Below, in pieces: positions 41,407 to 50,455 of a DNA stretch of 54,988 nt (its first letter is position 1; each line of letters opens with the position of its first letter). The stretch comes from Spirochaetales bacterium (GTDB lineage Bacteria; Spirochaetota; Spirochaetia; DSM-2461), in contig JAFGXR010000059.1 in NCBI GenBank assembly GCA_016936555.1, positions 1 through 54,988 of the forward strand. Reading direction: 5' to 3'. Both the position numbers and the translations under genes were made by a program. The notes beneath the pieces are model-generated. The model searched no databases. It was given only the letters and a program-made list of their open reading frames with translations, and had not been told where the DNA came from.

Positions 41407-42651
41407 ATGATACTGGAAAAATATTCAATCGGTACGGGCGACCGGTTCGGAAGAGAAGCTTCGGCCCAGCTCGGAGCCGTAATGGAAGCCCGGAAGAAAG
41501 GGGTCGAACTGGCCATTGTCTGGAATAAGTCGTTCCGGGAGCATGAGATCATCCATACAAAACCCCTTTCTGTGAGAGAGGCCGCCGATAAAGCTGTCGA
41601 AGAGGCGGGCTGGGACGGCGCCTATTATGTCGATGCGGACCATATCAATCTCAAATCGGTCGATCTGTTTGTCGATTCCTCCGATTTTTTTACTCTCGAT
41701 GTGGCCGACTATATCGGCGTGAGAGCGACGGATGAATCCATTGAAGAGTTTGTGAGACAGCACATCAGTTATGTGGGATCTCTCGCTATACCCGGACTGG
41801 AAAAAGCGGTAACCGTCAGAGAGGAGGATATCCGCAGCGCCGCGGAAAAATATCTCTACGCTGTACAGGAGGCAGGCAAAATCTACCGCCACCTCGTCTC
41901 GGTGAAAGGGGAGGGGCGCTTCGTAACGGAAGTATCCATGGATGAAACGGAAAATCCCCAGACTCCCGAGGAGATGATCTTCATTCTGGCCGCTATCGCC
42001 CGGGAGAGAATCCCCGCCCAGACAATCGCGCCCAAATTCTCCGGCCGGTTCAACAAAGGAGTCGATTACGTGGGCGATCCCGAAGTTTTCGGAAAGGAGT
42101 TCCGCGACGACATGGCGGTTATCGCCTGGGCTGTCGGGGAATTCGGTCTGATGCGCAACCTCAAGCTCAGCATCCATTCGGGGAGCGACAAGTTCTCCAT
42201 CTATCCCCATGTAAGAAAAGCCATGGAGGAACTGGGCGGGGGAATCCACATCAAGACGGCGGGAACGACCTGGTTGGAAGAGCTGATCGGACTGGCGGAA
42301 AGCGGAGGATCGGGACTGGACATCGCCAGAGAGGTCTATGAGAAGGCTTTCGGACGGTTTGATGAGCTGGCGGCGCCCTACGCCACGGTTATCGATATCG
42401 ATAAAGAGCAGCTGCCCGACCCCTCCGTGGTCAACGGCTGGACGGGCCGTCAGTACGCCGATGCGCTTCGCCATGATCAGAGCTGCTCCGGTTACAATCT
42501 GAATTTCCGCCAGCTCCTCCATGTGGGGTACAAGGTCGCATCGGAAATGGGGGAGCGGTATCTGAACGCTCTGGACGAGCACAGGGCCGAAGTGGCCAGG
42601 AACGTAGGAGTGAACCTGCTGGACAGGCATATTGCTCCTCTGTTTCTGTAA
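41407..42651 (+). CDS. uxaE: Tagaturonate 3-epimerase UxaE
   Basis: The 414-residue protein matches the UxaE family as I recall it: start IGTGDRFGREASAQLGAVM, then AYYVDADHINLKSVD, APKFSGRFNKGVDYVGD, KLSIHSGSDKFSIYPHVRKAM, GIHIKTAGTTWLEELIGLA and a closing LLDRHIAPLF. UxaE converts D-tagaturonate to D-fructuronate, letting galacturonate enter the glucuronate/mannonate branch; this fits with uxuA in the same window and no uxaA or uxaB. His and Asp residues in these blocks probably bind the metal. GGAGG precedes the ATG. A LacI operator lies just upstream, so expression should follow uronate supply. Confidence 0.92.
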   Translation: MILEKYSIGTGDRFGREASAQLGAVMEARKKGVELAIVWNKSFREHEIIHTKPLSVREAADKAVEEAGWDGAYYVDADHINLKSVDLFVDSSDFFTLDVADYIGVRATDESIEEFVRQHISYVGSLAIPGLEKAVTVREEDIRSAAEKYLYAVQEAGKIYRHLVSVKGEGRFVTEVSMDETENPQTPEEMIFILAAIARERIPAQTIAPKFSGRFNKGVDYVGDPEVFGKEFRDDMAVIAWAVGEFGLMRNLKLSIHSGSDKFSIYPHVRKAMEELGGGIHIKTAGTTWLEELIGLAESGGSGLDIAREVYEKAFGRFDELAAPYATVIDIDKEQLPDPSVVNGWTGRQYADALRHDQSCSGYNLNFRQLLHVGYKVASEMGERYLNALDEHRAEVARNVGVNLLDRHIAPLFL

Positions 42652-42658
42652 ATAGGCC

Positions 42659-43114
42659 TTATTCGGGAGAACTGTACGGAATGATTATCTTTTCGCAGTT
42701 CTCCCTGTTCAGGCAGTAATACCCCTTCTCTCTCCTTTTTTTATGGAGGGTCATTTCTATATCCAGAGCGAATGATTCATTACCGCTGATCCGGAAAGAT
42801 GAGGTGCTTGTGCCGGATCCGGCCCAGTCCGTGCTGTTCCGGATCGAGCCGGTTATAACAAAGCCGTTTTTCCGGTAAGCATCGTACTCCACGGTATTGA
42901 GGACGCTGTTGAAACCGGTCAGTTCCGTTTTGTATATTATCGCTCCCCCCTCTTCTCCCCGGACGATTTCCGTCCCTGTCTTGCCGAGCCGCTTGAACAG
43001 ATTCAGGGATTCATCGACGATTCTCTCTATGTCTTCTATCAACTGGCGGTCGCTGTTGGCCGGGAGGGTGACGGAGAGTGAAAAGAGAAATAAAAGAATG
43101 ATCATTCTTTTCAT
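42659..43114 (-). CDS. Exported protein of unknown function
   Basis: The function is not recognised. The 151 residues begin with a signal peptide (MKRMIILLFLFSLSVTLPAN). An amphipathic helix follows (RQLIEDIERIVDESLNLFKRLG), then a beta-rich part with a GSIRNSTDWAGSGTSTSSFR segment and two Cys close to the end (CLNRENCEK). It ends seven bases from the convergent uxaE stop and is divergent from the PLP decarboxylase gene. No link to pectin use is evident. Confidence 0.6.
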   Translation of the reverse strand: MKRMIILLFLFSLSVTLPANSDRQLIEDIERIVDESLNLFKRLGKTGTEIVRGEEGGAIIYKTELTGFNSVLNTVEYDAYRKNGFVITGSIRNSTDWAGSGTSTSSFRISGNESFALDIEMTLHKKRREKGYYCLNRENCEKIIIPYSSPE

Positions 43115-43196
43115 CCTATAAAGCTATACCGTAATTTCCGAAATCGCAAGAGCTAACCTTTTTGACCCTCTGCCCAGTCGGAAGTATAATAAACCT

Positions 43197-44624
43197 ATGA
43201 ATGATCAATCAGATAGAGATGGTGAAATTTTAAAAAACCTGTTTTCCGAGGTGGAAGCTTTCCTCTCCACAGACAGGGAATCGTCATGTGCCGACCCCAT
43301 GGACCCGGAAAGACTCAGCAAGCTGCTGCATCTGGATCGGGAAGGCGGAATCGAAGATCCCGAAACGCTGAAGCACTGGGTGGCACAATATTTCAGATAC
43401 GCCGTAAAAACCCATCATTTCGGCTTCAACAACCGCATGTGGGCCGGGGCCAATATCTCCTCTATCGTCGGGGAAATCGCCGCCGCTGTCTCCCAGACCG
43501 ACGCGGGGAGTTACGAAGCGGCTCCCGTATCCGTTCTTATGGAGAAATATATGATCAGGCAGATGCTGGACCTCGCCGGGTTCTCCTCCGGGGAGGGCCA
43601 GATGACAACCGGTTCCAGCAATGCCAATATGATAGCCATGATGTCGGCCCGTAATCTCGTTTCGGAACATATGAAATCGACGGGGCTCTTCGGCCATGGG
43701 AAGCTCTACGCCTTTGTCAGCTCAGACGCTCACTACTCCCTCGACAAAGCCGTCAATATCCTGGGGATCGGGCTCGATCAGCTTGTGAAAATCCCGGTAG
43801 ATGATCACGGGAGAATGGAACTGGCCGCTCTGCAGAGAGAAATGGACCGCGTCATCGCCGGCGGTGGAAAACCTTTCTTCGTTGCGGCGACCATGGGCAC
43901 CACGGTCCGGGGAGCCTATGACCCCCTTCCGGAACTGGTCAGGCTGAGAGAGAAGTATAAATTCTGGCTCCATGCCGACGGAGCCTGGGGCGGAGCCGCA
44001 ATTTTCAGCGACAGCCTCAAGTCGAAATATCTGAGAGGGCTGGATGAGGCTGATTCTTTTACAATGGACTTCCACAAAATGCCCGGCACATCGCTCATCT
44101 GCAACGTCCTTCTTTTCAACAAACGTCCCGGTATCATGGACTTCGTCTGCAATGTGGGAGATAAGAGCTATCTCCACAGAAAAGAGCGGGAAGGGGAAGA
44201 GTACAACCTCGGCGCCTATTCTCTTCAGTGCGGCCGGCGCGTTGACAGCCTGAAATGGTTTCTCGACTGGAAGTTCTATAAAAAAGAGGGCTTTGCCGCC
44301 CGGATCGAAAAATACCACAGGCTTGCGGAGCTGGGAGAGCGGATCGTCGGCGAGACCGATGAACTGGAAATGGTGGTTCCCCGTGAATCCTTCAATCTCT
44401 GTTTCCGCTACAAGGCCGATGGCGATAAAAACCGGTTCAACGAATTGCTGAGAAAGGAGCTGCACCGCAGAGGCCTGACTCTCGTCGCCCAGGCATACAT
44501 AAGGGGAGAGGTCTCCCTCCGTCTCCTGTTGACTCATAAGGATATGGAGGAAGAGCAACTCAGGGACTTCTTCGGGAATGTCGTATTAACCGGCCGGGAC
44601 CTCAGCGGCCTCTCTCAGTTGTGA
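43197..44624 (+). CDS. PLP-dependent group II amino acid decarboxylase
   Basis: The 475-residue protein has the group II decarboxylase fold. VSSDAHYSLDKAVNILGIG places the cofactor-stacking His, FWLHADGAWGGAA the Asp that pairs with the pyridine nitrogen, and FTMDFHKMPG the cofactor Lys294. Members act on glutamate, 2,4-diaminobutyrate, aspartate, cysteine sulfinate or aromatic amino acids; the substrate cannot be set from sequence. It stands alone between a small exported protein gene and a convergent MATE gene (39-base overlap). It could serve acid resistance or polyamine/beta-alanine synthesis. Confidence 0.88.
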   Translation: MNDQSDRDGEILKNLFSEVEAFLSTDRESSCADPMDPERLSKLLHLDREGGIEDPETLKHWVAQYFRYAVKTHHFGFNNRMWAGANISSIVGEIAAAVSQTDAGSYEAAPVSVLMEKYMIRQMLDLAGFSSGEGQMTTGSSNANMIAMMSARNLVSEHMKSTGLFGHGKLYAFVSSDAHYSLDKAVNILGIGLDQLVKIPVDDHGRMELAALQREMDRVIAGGGKPFFVAATMGTTVRGAYDPLPELVRLREKYKFWLHADGAWGGAAIFSDSLKSKYLRGLDEADSFTMDFHKMPGTSLICNVLLFNKRPGIMDFVCNVGDKSYLHRKEREGEEYNLGAYSLQCGRRVDSLKWFLDWKFYKKEGFAARIEKYHRLAELGERIVGETDELEMVVPRESFNLCFRYKADGDKNRFNELLRKELHRRGLTLVAQAYIRGEVSLRLLLTHKDMEEEQLRDFFGNVVLTGRDLSGLSQL

Positions 44625-45962
44625 AAGCCTCCTGTTCAGCAAGGCGAAGAGCATGATCAATCCCAGCACGCCGCCCGTGACATTGGCAATCAGAGAGGCG
44701 GAAAATACCCCCCGTTCCAGAAGGAGGCGGGAGCCGAACCAGGCCAGGGGGATATTGATTACGAAGGATTTGGTGATGGTGACCCCCGCCGAATGAAGGG
44801 GCTTGTTCACGGCGTTCAGGCTCTGGCTGGCGATCATGAGAATCCCCGAGAAACCGTAACCGATGGCCATTATCTTCAGATAGGACGCACCTGCGTTCCG
44901 GACGACGGGGTTCGCGCTGAATAAACCTATAACGGAATCCGCCGTGAAAAGAAAAACGATGAAGATCACGGCACCCCAGAGCAGCGACGCCAGGGCGGAG
45001 AACCGCGCGCCCTCCTTGATCCTGTCTATCTTTTTCGCGCCCCAGTTCTGCCCGGCGAAAGGCGCCATTACGGTTCCGAAAGCGGCGGGTATGCCCATTA
45101 TCAGAAATTCGAGCCTTCCCGCAGCGCCGAAACCGGCCACAACCTCATCGCCGAAACCGGCGAGGATGCGGGTCAGAACGCCCAGAGTCAGGGGATTGAT
45201 CGCCTGGACGAGGGCCGCTGGCACCCCTATGTAGGCGATCTGTTTCCAGTTGGACAGGACTTCCGAACGATGGGGTCTTTCAAAAGAAAGCAGCTTTTCC
45301 CGGAAACCCAGTATGCCCAGGGAAAAGAAAAACGTCGTCAGGCGGGCTATGACCGTTGCCAGGGCGGCCCCGGATATGCCCATGGCCGGGAACGGCCCGA
45401 TTCCGAAAATCATCAGAGGATCCAGAATGACGTTGACGAAAACCGAAGTGATCATGATCAGACTCGGGGTCAGGGTATCGCCGGTCGCACGGATTACATT
45501 ATTGCCGACCATGGGGATGACGACGAAGGGAATTCCGAAATACCAGATGGTCATATAGCTTTTAATCAGATTCAATGTCCGGCCTTCCGCTCCCAGAAGT
45601 GAAAAGAGGGGTTCTATGGTCAGTATGCCGAAAAAGCCGATGACGACAACCACGAGGACCGCCAGAATCAGCCCGTCGGTGGTCAATCGTTTTACCAGAT
45701 GGTTCTTTCCGGCACCGATCGCTCTTGAGACATTGGAGGACAGTCCCACGCCCAGTCCCAGGGCTATGGAGTTGAGGACCATGACGACCGGAAATGTATA
45801 GCTCATGGCGGCCAGTTCCATGGCGCCCAGCCGACCCACGAAATAGGTGTCCACGGCGTTGAAGGCCGACATGGCGATAAAGCCGAAGAGCATGCCGGCT
45901 GCCATTTTTATCAGTATCGGGGGAATCGGGCCTTCGGTCATAATTCTTCTAGCTTTTTTCAA
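44586..45962 (-). CDS. MATE family efflux transporter (MarR-linked)
   Basis: The 458-residue, twelve-helix protein has the MATE repeats VDTYFVGRLGAMELAAMSYTFPV in the first half and AQPSLNAV-like ASQSLNAVNKPLHSAG in the second. It is co-transcribed with, and overlaps by 14 bases, a MarR regulator gene, the usual arrangement for drug-inducible pumps. It differs clearly from the MATE protein at 20712-22046. Confidence 0.93.
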   Translation of the reverse strand: MKKARRIMTEGPIPPILIKMAAGMLFGFIAMSAFNAVDTYFVGRLGAMELAAMSYTFPVVMVLNSIALGLGVGLSSNVSRAIGAGKNHLVKRLTTDGLILAVLVVVVIGFFGILTIEPLFSLLGAEGRTLNLIKSYMTIWYFGIPFVVIPMVGNNVIRATGDTLTPSLIMITSVFVNVILDPLMIFGIGPFPAMGISGAALATVIARLTTFFFSLGILGFREKLLSFERPHRSEVLSNWKQIAYIGVPAALVQAINPLTLGVLTRILAGFGDEVVAGFGAAGRLEFLIMGIPAAFGTVMAPFAGQNWGAKKIDRIKEGARFSALASLLWGAVIFIVFLFTADSVIGLFSANPVVRNAGASYLKIMAIGYGFSGILMIASQSLNAVNKPLHSAGVTITKSFVINIPLAWFGSRLLLERGVFSASLIANVTGGVLGLIMLFALLNRRLSQLREAAEVPAG

Positions 45963-46407
45963 TATTTCCTTCCTTGAGATAGTCGGCTGCGTTTTCCATC
46001 ATGATCTCCATCGTTTCGAAAAACAGGTCCAATCGCTCCGGCTCAATATTCCGGCTCATCAGCTCGGTCCATCTTCCGGTCCGCCTCTTTATTTCCGGCA
46101 CATTCGCCAGAGCTTTCTCGCTCAGCTTTACGATATAGGCTCTTTTATCCTCTCTGTTGACCGATCTTTCCACCAGGCCGTTTTTTACGAGGGGACGGAT
46201 CATTTTGGAGACTGTCGCCTTGTCCACGATCAATATCCGGGCCAGCTTGTCCTGGGACAGCCCACCGGGATGTTTTGACAGAGTCAGAACGATTTTTATC
46301 TGTCCCGAGCCGTGGAGGTCCAGATCCGACAGGCTGTCCTTCAGATAGATCTGCGTGTAGCGGTAGAGTATGGATATGACATTGCCTACGGATTTAAAGT
46401 TAGCCAT
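45949..46407 (-). CDS. MarR family transcriptional regulator
   Basis: The 152-residue winged-helix protein includes KHPGGLSQDKLARILIVDKA (helix-turn-helix), TVSKMIRPLVKNGLVERSV and the wing NREDKRAYIVKLS. The start ATG 46407 (MANFKSVGNV) is preferred to an in-frame start at 46443, because the latter would lie inside a palindrome at 46428-46447 that is probably the operator. It likely represses itself and the MATE pump and is released by a toxic compound. Confidence 0.92.
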   Translation of the reverse strand: MANFKSVGNVISILYRYTQIYLKDSLSDLDLHGSGQIKIVLTLSKHPGGLSQDKLARILIVDKATVSKMIRPLVKNGLVERSVNREDKRAYIVKLSEKALANVPEIKRRTGRWTELMSRNIEPERLDLFFETMEIMMENAADYLKEGNIEKS

Positions 46408-46427
46408 GCAACTAAAATAGCGGAGAA

Positions 46428-46447
46428 ATAGTTGCACGGTCAACTAT
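46428..46447. promoter_or_regulatory. Probable MarR operator
   Basis: ATAGTTG and CAACTAT are perfect seven-base arms around a six-base spacer (CACGGT), 21 bases before the MarR start codon. The size and position suit MarR self-control. The 51-base gap to the upstream symporter gene contains nothing else of note. Confidence 0.6.
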
Positions 46448-46458
46448 CTCTCTGCTTC

Positions 46459-47796
46459 TTATGACATCTTTTCCTTCAGTTTGAGGAGAATCCCCTCATA
46501 GGTTGTCCTGTCGATTGCATAGAATCGGATGATGGCCATGGACAGAACTATGAAAACGACGGGTATTACCGTCAATGTGCTGAGAATGCCCCTCAGGGTC
46601 TGATCGGACTGAACCGGGATATTGGCTGCATAACCGGACCACTGGAGAATCGAAGCTACCGTTATTCCCGCTACGGCGGTGGCCAGTTTCTGGCTGAAGC
46701 TGTAAACCGCATAGGAAATGCCTTCGGCCCGTTTGCCCGTTACAAGTTCGCCGTACTCAATCGTATCGGGAATCATGGCCCAGCCGACTGTCGAGATCGC
46801 CGCGATCCCGAAACTGCTCAGGGCTCCGAAAAGGAAGATCAGCGCCGTCTGGTCGTAGGGGATGAAGTGAAAGACGACCGATCCGGCCACGCCTATGGCT
46901 GAACCTATCAGGTATGTTCCCTTCTTGTCCCATTTTTTCGTGGCCAGGGGGATCATAAGATTGGCCGCCACCATGGAAAGCACGACAATGCCCAGAAAGA
47001 GCGGGAGCATGGCGCTGTCGCCCATATTATAGGTGACGTAATAAATCGCCGAGGTCTCGCGGATGAATACGGCCATATTTCCGATCAGTGACGCGGCGGT
47101 TACGATGAGCAGCTGCCTGTTCTTCAGAAGCAGGGGCCATATCTCGCCGAGTTTGTAGGACTCATCTTTTTTCCGGCTCTCTGATGCCGCTTTCCCTGTC
47201 AGCCTGAAACAGAGGAGAAAGAAGAAAAGTGCCAGAAGGGAGAAGATAGCCGTTACGGAGAAATAGCCCCGGGACGGTGTGGCGAATGACGATACCAGAG
47301 GCTCCGTCGCGACCGAAACGATAATGACGCCGATGAGCATGAAGATCATCCTTATGGAGGAGAGGTCTGTCCGCTCCTGGGGGATGTCGGTTAGAGAAGC
47401 CGTCAGAGAGGAATAGGGGATATTGACCAGCGTGAAGAGCATCCCCCAGAGGATGTAGGTGCCCGCGGCATAGGCGACTTTTCCCCCCATCGGCAGATCC
47501 GGAGCGTAGAACATGGCGACGGTCGCCAGCCCCAGGGGCAGGGAGCCGTAGAGAAGGTACACTCTGGCTTTTCCGTGTTTCGATCTGGTCCTGTCCATAA
47601 GCAGGCCCATGACCGGGTCGTTTACCGCATCCCAGAGCCGGGCGACGAGAAAGATGAAACCGGCTGCCATGGCCGATATGCCCAGCACGTCGGTGTAGAA
47701 AAAGAGAAGGTAGATGACTGTCATCTGAAAGAGAAGGTTCCCCGCCAGATCCCCCATGCCGTAACCGATTTTAGTGGATAATTTCAATTCGCCCAT
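46459..47796 (-). CDS. GPH-family (MelB/YicJ-like) sugar:cation symporter
   Basis: The 445-residue protein has twelve membrane helices and GPH marks: LSTKIGYGMGDLAGNLLFQM at the start, VARLWDAVNDPVMGLLMDRT (loop 2-3) and IPDTIEYGELVTGKRAEGI. Members import glycosides, pentosides or glucuronides with Na+ or H+. It is the last, intact gene of an operon whose first two genes (TetR, GH1) are damaged. A beta-glucoside would be the natural substrate, judged from the GH1 remnant. Confidence 0.93.
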   Translation of the reverse strand: MGELKLSTKIGYGMGDLAGNLLFQMTVIYLLFFYTDVLGISAMAAGFIFLVARLWDAVNDPVMGLLMDRTRSKHGKARVYLLYGSLPLGLATVAMFYAPDLPMGGKVAYAAGTYILWGMLFTLVNIPYSSLTASLTDIPQERTDLSSIRMIFMLIGVIIVSVATEPLVSSFATPSRGYFSVTAIFSLLALFFFLLCFRLTGKAASESRKKDESYKLGEIWPLLLKNRQLLIVTAASLIGNMAVFIRETSAIYYVTYNMGDSAMLPLFLGIVVLSMVAANLMIPLATKKWDKKGTYLIGSAIGVAGSVVFHFIPYDQTALIFLFGALSSFGIAAISTVGWAMIPDTIEYGELVTGKRAEGISYAVYSFSQKLATAVAGITVASILQWSGYAANIPVQSDQTLRGILSTLTVIPVVFIVLSMAIIRFYAIDRTTYEGILLKLKEKMS

Positions 47797-47799
47797 AAC

Positions 47800-48631
47800 T
47801 CACTTCCTGCATTCCGGGAGATAATAGTCTATCATCCCCCTGGTTATTTTTTTTCCGGAGCACAGTTCTCCGTAGAAGCGGCCGCTTTTGCGGATTCTTC
47901 TCTCCTGTGTTTCGTAATCCACTTCGATGAGGCCGAAACGCGGGCCGTAGCCGTCATTCCATTCCAGATTGTCGAGCAGCGACCAGTGATAGTACCGCCT
48001 GACATCGACTCCCTCATCGAGCAGCTTCCGTATCTGGGCCATATGGTCATAGATAAAGCGGGCTCTTTTGGCATCGCGGGCATCGGGAATGCCGTTTTCC
48101 GTTATGTAGACGGGAAGGCCGTACTTCTCAAAGGTTTTCCCGACCGTGCGGTACAGCCCCTCGGGATAGATTTCCCAGCCCAGATCGTTCAGGCGATCAT
48201 CAGGCAGGTTTTCCTCGACCCGGACTTCTCCGAAAAGCGTCGCCGGATTCAGGCTCGAATGGATCAGATGGCGCGAGTAGTAATTTATGCCTATGAAATC
48301 GCAGAAAAGGCCTTTGCCCCGGGGATGGCCCGAGCCGACGGGAAAAGAGAGCCGTCCCTCGACCATGCCCCTTAAAAACAGACTGTGGAACGAATAGTCC
48401 ATGAGCTTCAGGCTCAGTCCGGTAGATTTCCTGATTCATCTCCTTCATCAGGGCGATCTCCTCCTCCACTCTGTTCCAGTGGTCCGCCGCTGTGAGGGAG
48501 CTGGCTCCCCCCTCGATCTTTCCTTTCAGCGACCAGTGGTACCAGTTGCTGTTTTTATCGCCGCCTTCGATCTGGGTGGCCGCCGTGGCGCTTCCCAGAA
48601 GGAAATCCCGGGGCAATTCAATCTCTTTCAT
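47800..48631 (-). pseudogene. GH1 beta-glucosidase with internal deletion and frame change
   Basis: ATG 48631 (GGAGAA upstream) begins a typical GH1 start, ELPRDFLLGSATAATQIEGG, and reads to MKEMNQEIYR, the usual end of the second barrel region. At about 48400-48425 the frame breaks. The other frame resumes with SFHSLFLRGMVEGRLSFPVG and runs through NYYSRHL, VYITENG (nucleophile Glu) and YHWSLLDNLEWNDGYGPRFG to the normal end at 47800. About 200 residues in between, including the NEP acid/base block, are missing. The enzyme cannot be active. It lies in an operon with a truncated TetR gene (ATGA overlap) and an intact symporter. Confidence 0.87.
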
Positions 48632-49089
48632 CTGTTCTCCTTCAATGCGTCGATATACAGGCTCACCTGATGGGCGATGAGTTCCACGCCCCGGTATCCC
48701 GTCTCTCTTATGATGCGGCTGTCCCGCGCGGCCACTCTCTGGGCAAAGCTCCACAGCACATTCGATATGGTGGCAATTGTCAGGGATATATCGATCTGGT
48801 CCCGTATCGATTTGTCGCCGATCCCCCGCTCGAGCATCTCCCTGAGCAGGTCATCGGATTCCAGAATGACGCCCTCGAATCTCTCCCTCTCCTCCTCCGA
48901 TGCGACCGATTCCTTTTCCCCTTTGAAATAGAAGTCGAATTCTCCCAGGTATCTCATGACATCGAGACGGTCGGACATATATTCGATCAGTTTTCCGAGA
49001 AAGGTTTCCAGCCGGTCCAGACCGGACCCCCGAAGCGGAGAAGTTTTTCGTCCGGCGTCTGTTCGGGCAGGACCGGGAGAAACATGCAA
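48628..49089 (-). pseudogene. TetR family regulator, N-terminal DNA-binding domain missing
   Basis: The frame encodes what looks like the ligand-binding/dimer half of a TetR regulator: LDRLETFLGKLIEYMSDRLD, FDFYFKGEKES, SDDLLREMLERGIG and a helical C-terminus. No helix-turn-helix sequence is found in any frame between 49090 and the divergent gene at 49248, a space that is also too short for a normal 60-residue DNA-binding domain. The first residues (HVSPGPARTDAGRK) look like non-native filler read from a TTG. It overlaps the GH1 gene by four bases, so it was the first gene of the damaged operon. Confidence 0.65.
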
Positions 49090-49247
49090 GGTTTATCAGA
49101 TAAAAGTTCTTCTTCATGCATTCCTCAAGATTACTTAAAATGACACAGTGGGTGACATTCTGGTTATTCCGGTTTACCTTCTTTGTCAATTCTATTTGTG
49201 CCGAACAGTATATGGTCTCTCTTGTAAAAGGGGAGTATCTTTACTAT

Positions 49248-49916
49248 ATGAAAAAGCTATTGGTTCTTATTATCATTATTACTTCTCCTCTGAGTCTTTT
49301 CTCTCTGCAGCTTTCAGAGGAGTTGGCCGTCGGATACTACAGCGATCTGGGTGCTACAATCGGGCTTCGCCTGGAAGACAGGGAAACGGATTTTCCTTTG
49401 TTTGTGCAGGTCAGAGGCGGAACTGTTTACCAGTTTGAGCCGGGAAATGCTGAAGATGCGAGAAAAATCTTTATCAATGACAATGAGGGGGGGAATATAG
49501 AGGAGTACGGTCTCTCTTTTCTTTTTGCCCTCGATGCCGGCTGGAAACTTCCCGTTAAGGAGAATCTTACAGCGGAACTGGCATTATCCGGGCTGATTAA
49601 TCACTATGAGGCGCATTTTTCCTTTATAGGGAATAACGAGTCCTTTTCTGTAAAAACCACCACCTGGGGTGTCGGACTCAGCGGAGGGCTGCGGATGAAG
49701 TTTTCCCGAAGCCGAACTTCGCTGAGCGTTAAAGCCGGTCTGGAGTTCTTTCCAAAAACCCGTATCGATGCTCACGGGACATATTACTACAACCCCGACG
49801 GCCTCGATGACAACCCCCGGCAGGATTATATCTACGGAGATGCCGATGAGGCTATCAATCAGCCGTTTCTGAGACCCTCTGTTCAGGTCGGGATTCTCTT
49901 TCCCATCGGGTCCTGA
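49248..49916 (+). CDS. Exported outer-membrane-type beta-barrel protein, unknown role
   Basis: The start ATG 49248 begins a signal peptide (MKKLLVLIIIITSPLSLFS); an upstream extension of the frame has no such property. The mature part of about 200 residues has alternating strands (VGYYSDLGATIGLRLEDRET, LFVQVRGGTVYQF, VGLSGGLRMKFS, SLSVKAGLEFFP) and ends in SVQVGILFPIGS, like small spirochaetal surface barrels. No family is recognised. It stands alone between a decayed sugar operon and rseC. Confidence 0.65.
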   Translation: MKKLLVLIIIITSPLSLFSLQLSEELAVGYYSDLGATIGLRLEDRETDFPLFVQVRGGTVYQFEPGNAEDARKIFINDNEGGNIEEYGLSFLFALDAGWKLPVKENLTAELALSGLINHYEAHFSFIGNNESFSVKTTTWGVGLSGGLRMKFSRSRTSLSVKAGLEFFPKTRIDAHGTYYYNPDGLDDNPRQDYIYGDADEAINQPFLRPSVQVGILFPIGS

Positions 49917-49928
49917 TTTCAGCTGTTC

Positions 49929-50348
49929 CTAGAGTACTCTCAGAATTCTGGGCGTTTCTTTCTCTGCGTTTCTATCCTTTGAAAGCAGGATGAGCCCCAC
50001 AGCTAATGAAAATCCGGCCGCTCCGGCAATTATGCTCTTAGCTGACGACCAGCCAAGAAGATAAGCTGCCGGAATATACATGGCGGCAAATAAAAAGGGC
50101 GGAAGTAGGATTATGCGGAAGAAGGCAAGCAAAGCAACAGATGAGGGGATTTCCATCTCCACCACATTACCTGTCCGCAAAGGAAGATTCTCCGGGTTGT
50201 CTGCCTCTATAAGCCGGGTTTTCCCCTTCCGGCTGCAGTGATCGCAGCTCCCGGACCCGCAGGAATGGGCTTCCCCCGATTCGGAACTGAATGCTTCTAC
50301 ATATATTTCATTATCAGTAATAGTTCTGATTATTCCTTTGTTTATCAT
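49929..50348 (-). CDS. rseC: RseC/MucC family membrane protein
   Basis: This 139-residue protein has an N-terminal soluble part with four Cys in CGSGSCDHCSRKGK, the RseC/MucC signature, followed by two membrane helices (about 70-90 and 98-118). RseC-family proteins are linked to Rnf complexes (SoxR reduction) and often to iron-sulfur redox work. It is divergent from the Rnf/NQR operon here by 107 bases, which supports a shared task. The precise role in this organism is unknown. Confidence 0.88.
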   Translation of the reverse strand: MINKGIIRTITDNEIYVEAFSSESGEAHSCGSGSCDHCSRKGKTRLIEADNPENLPLRTGNVVEMEIPSSVALLAFFRIILLPPFLFAAMYIPAAYLLGWSSAKSIIAGAAGFSLAVGLILLSKDRNAEKETPRILRVL

Positions 50349-50455
50349 ATAAACCCCGTAAATTCCGTTTGTTAAAAAACTACTATTGTTCTACTCTTTA
50401 ATATAGTAAAATCGATAAAAATTGTGAATTTTTCCATTACGTTAAGGGGGAATAC

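Noticed and set aside
41425-42630. 401-residue open frame on the minus strand
   Set aside because: It is the antisense shadow of uxaE, whose motifs, ribosome site and operator are clear.
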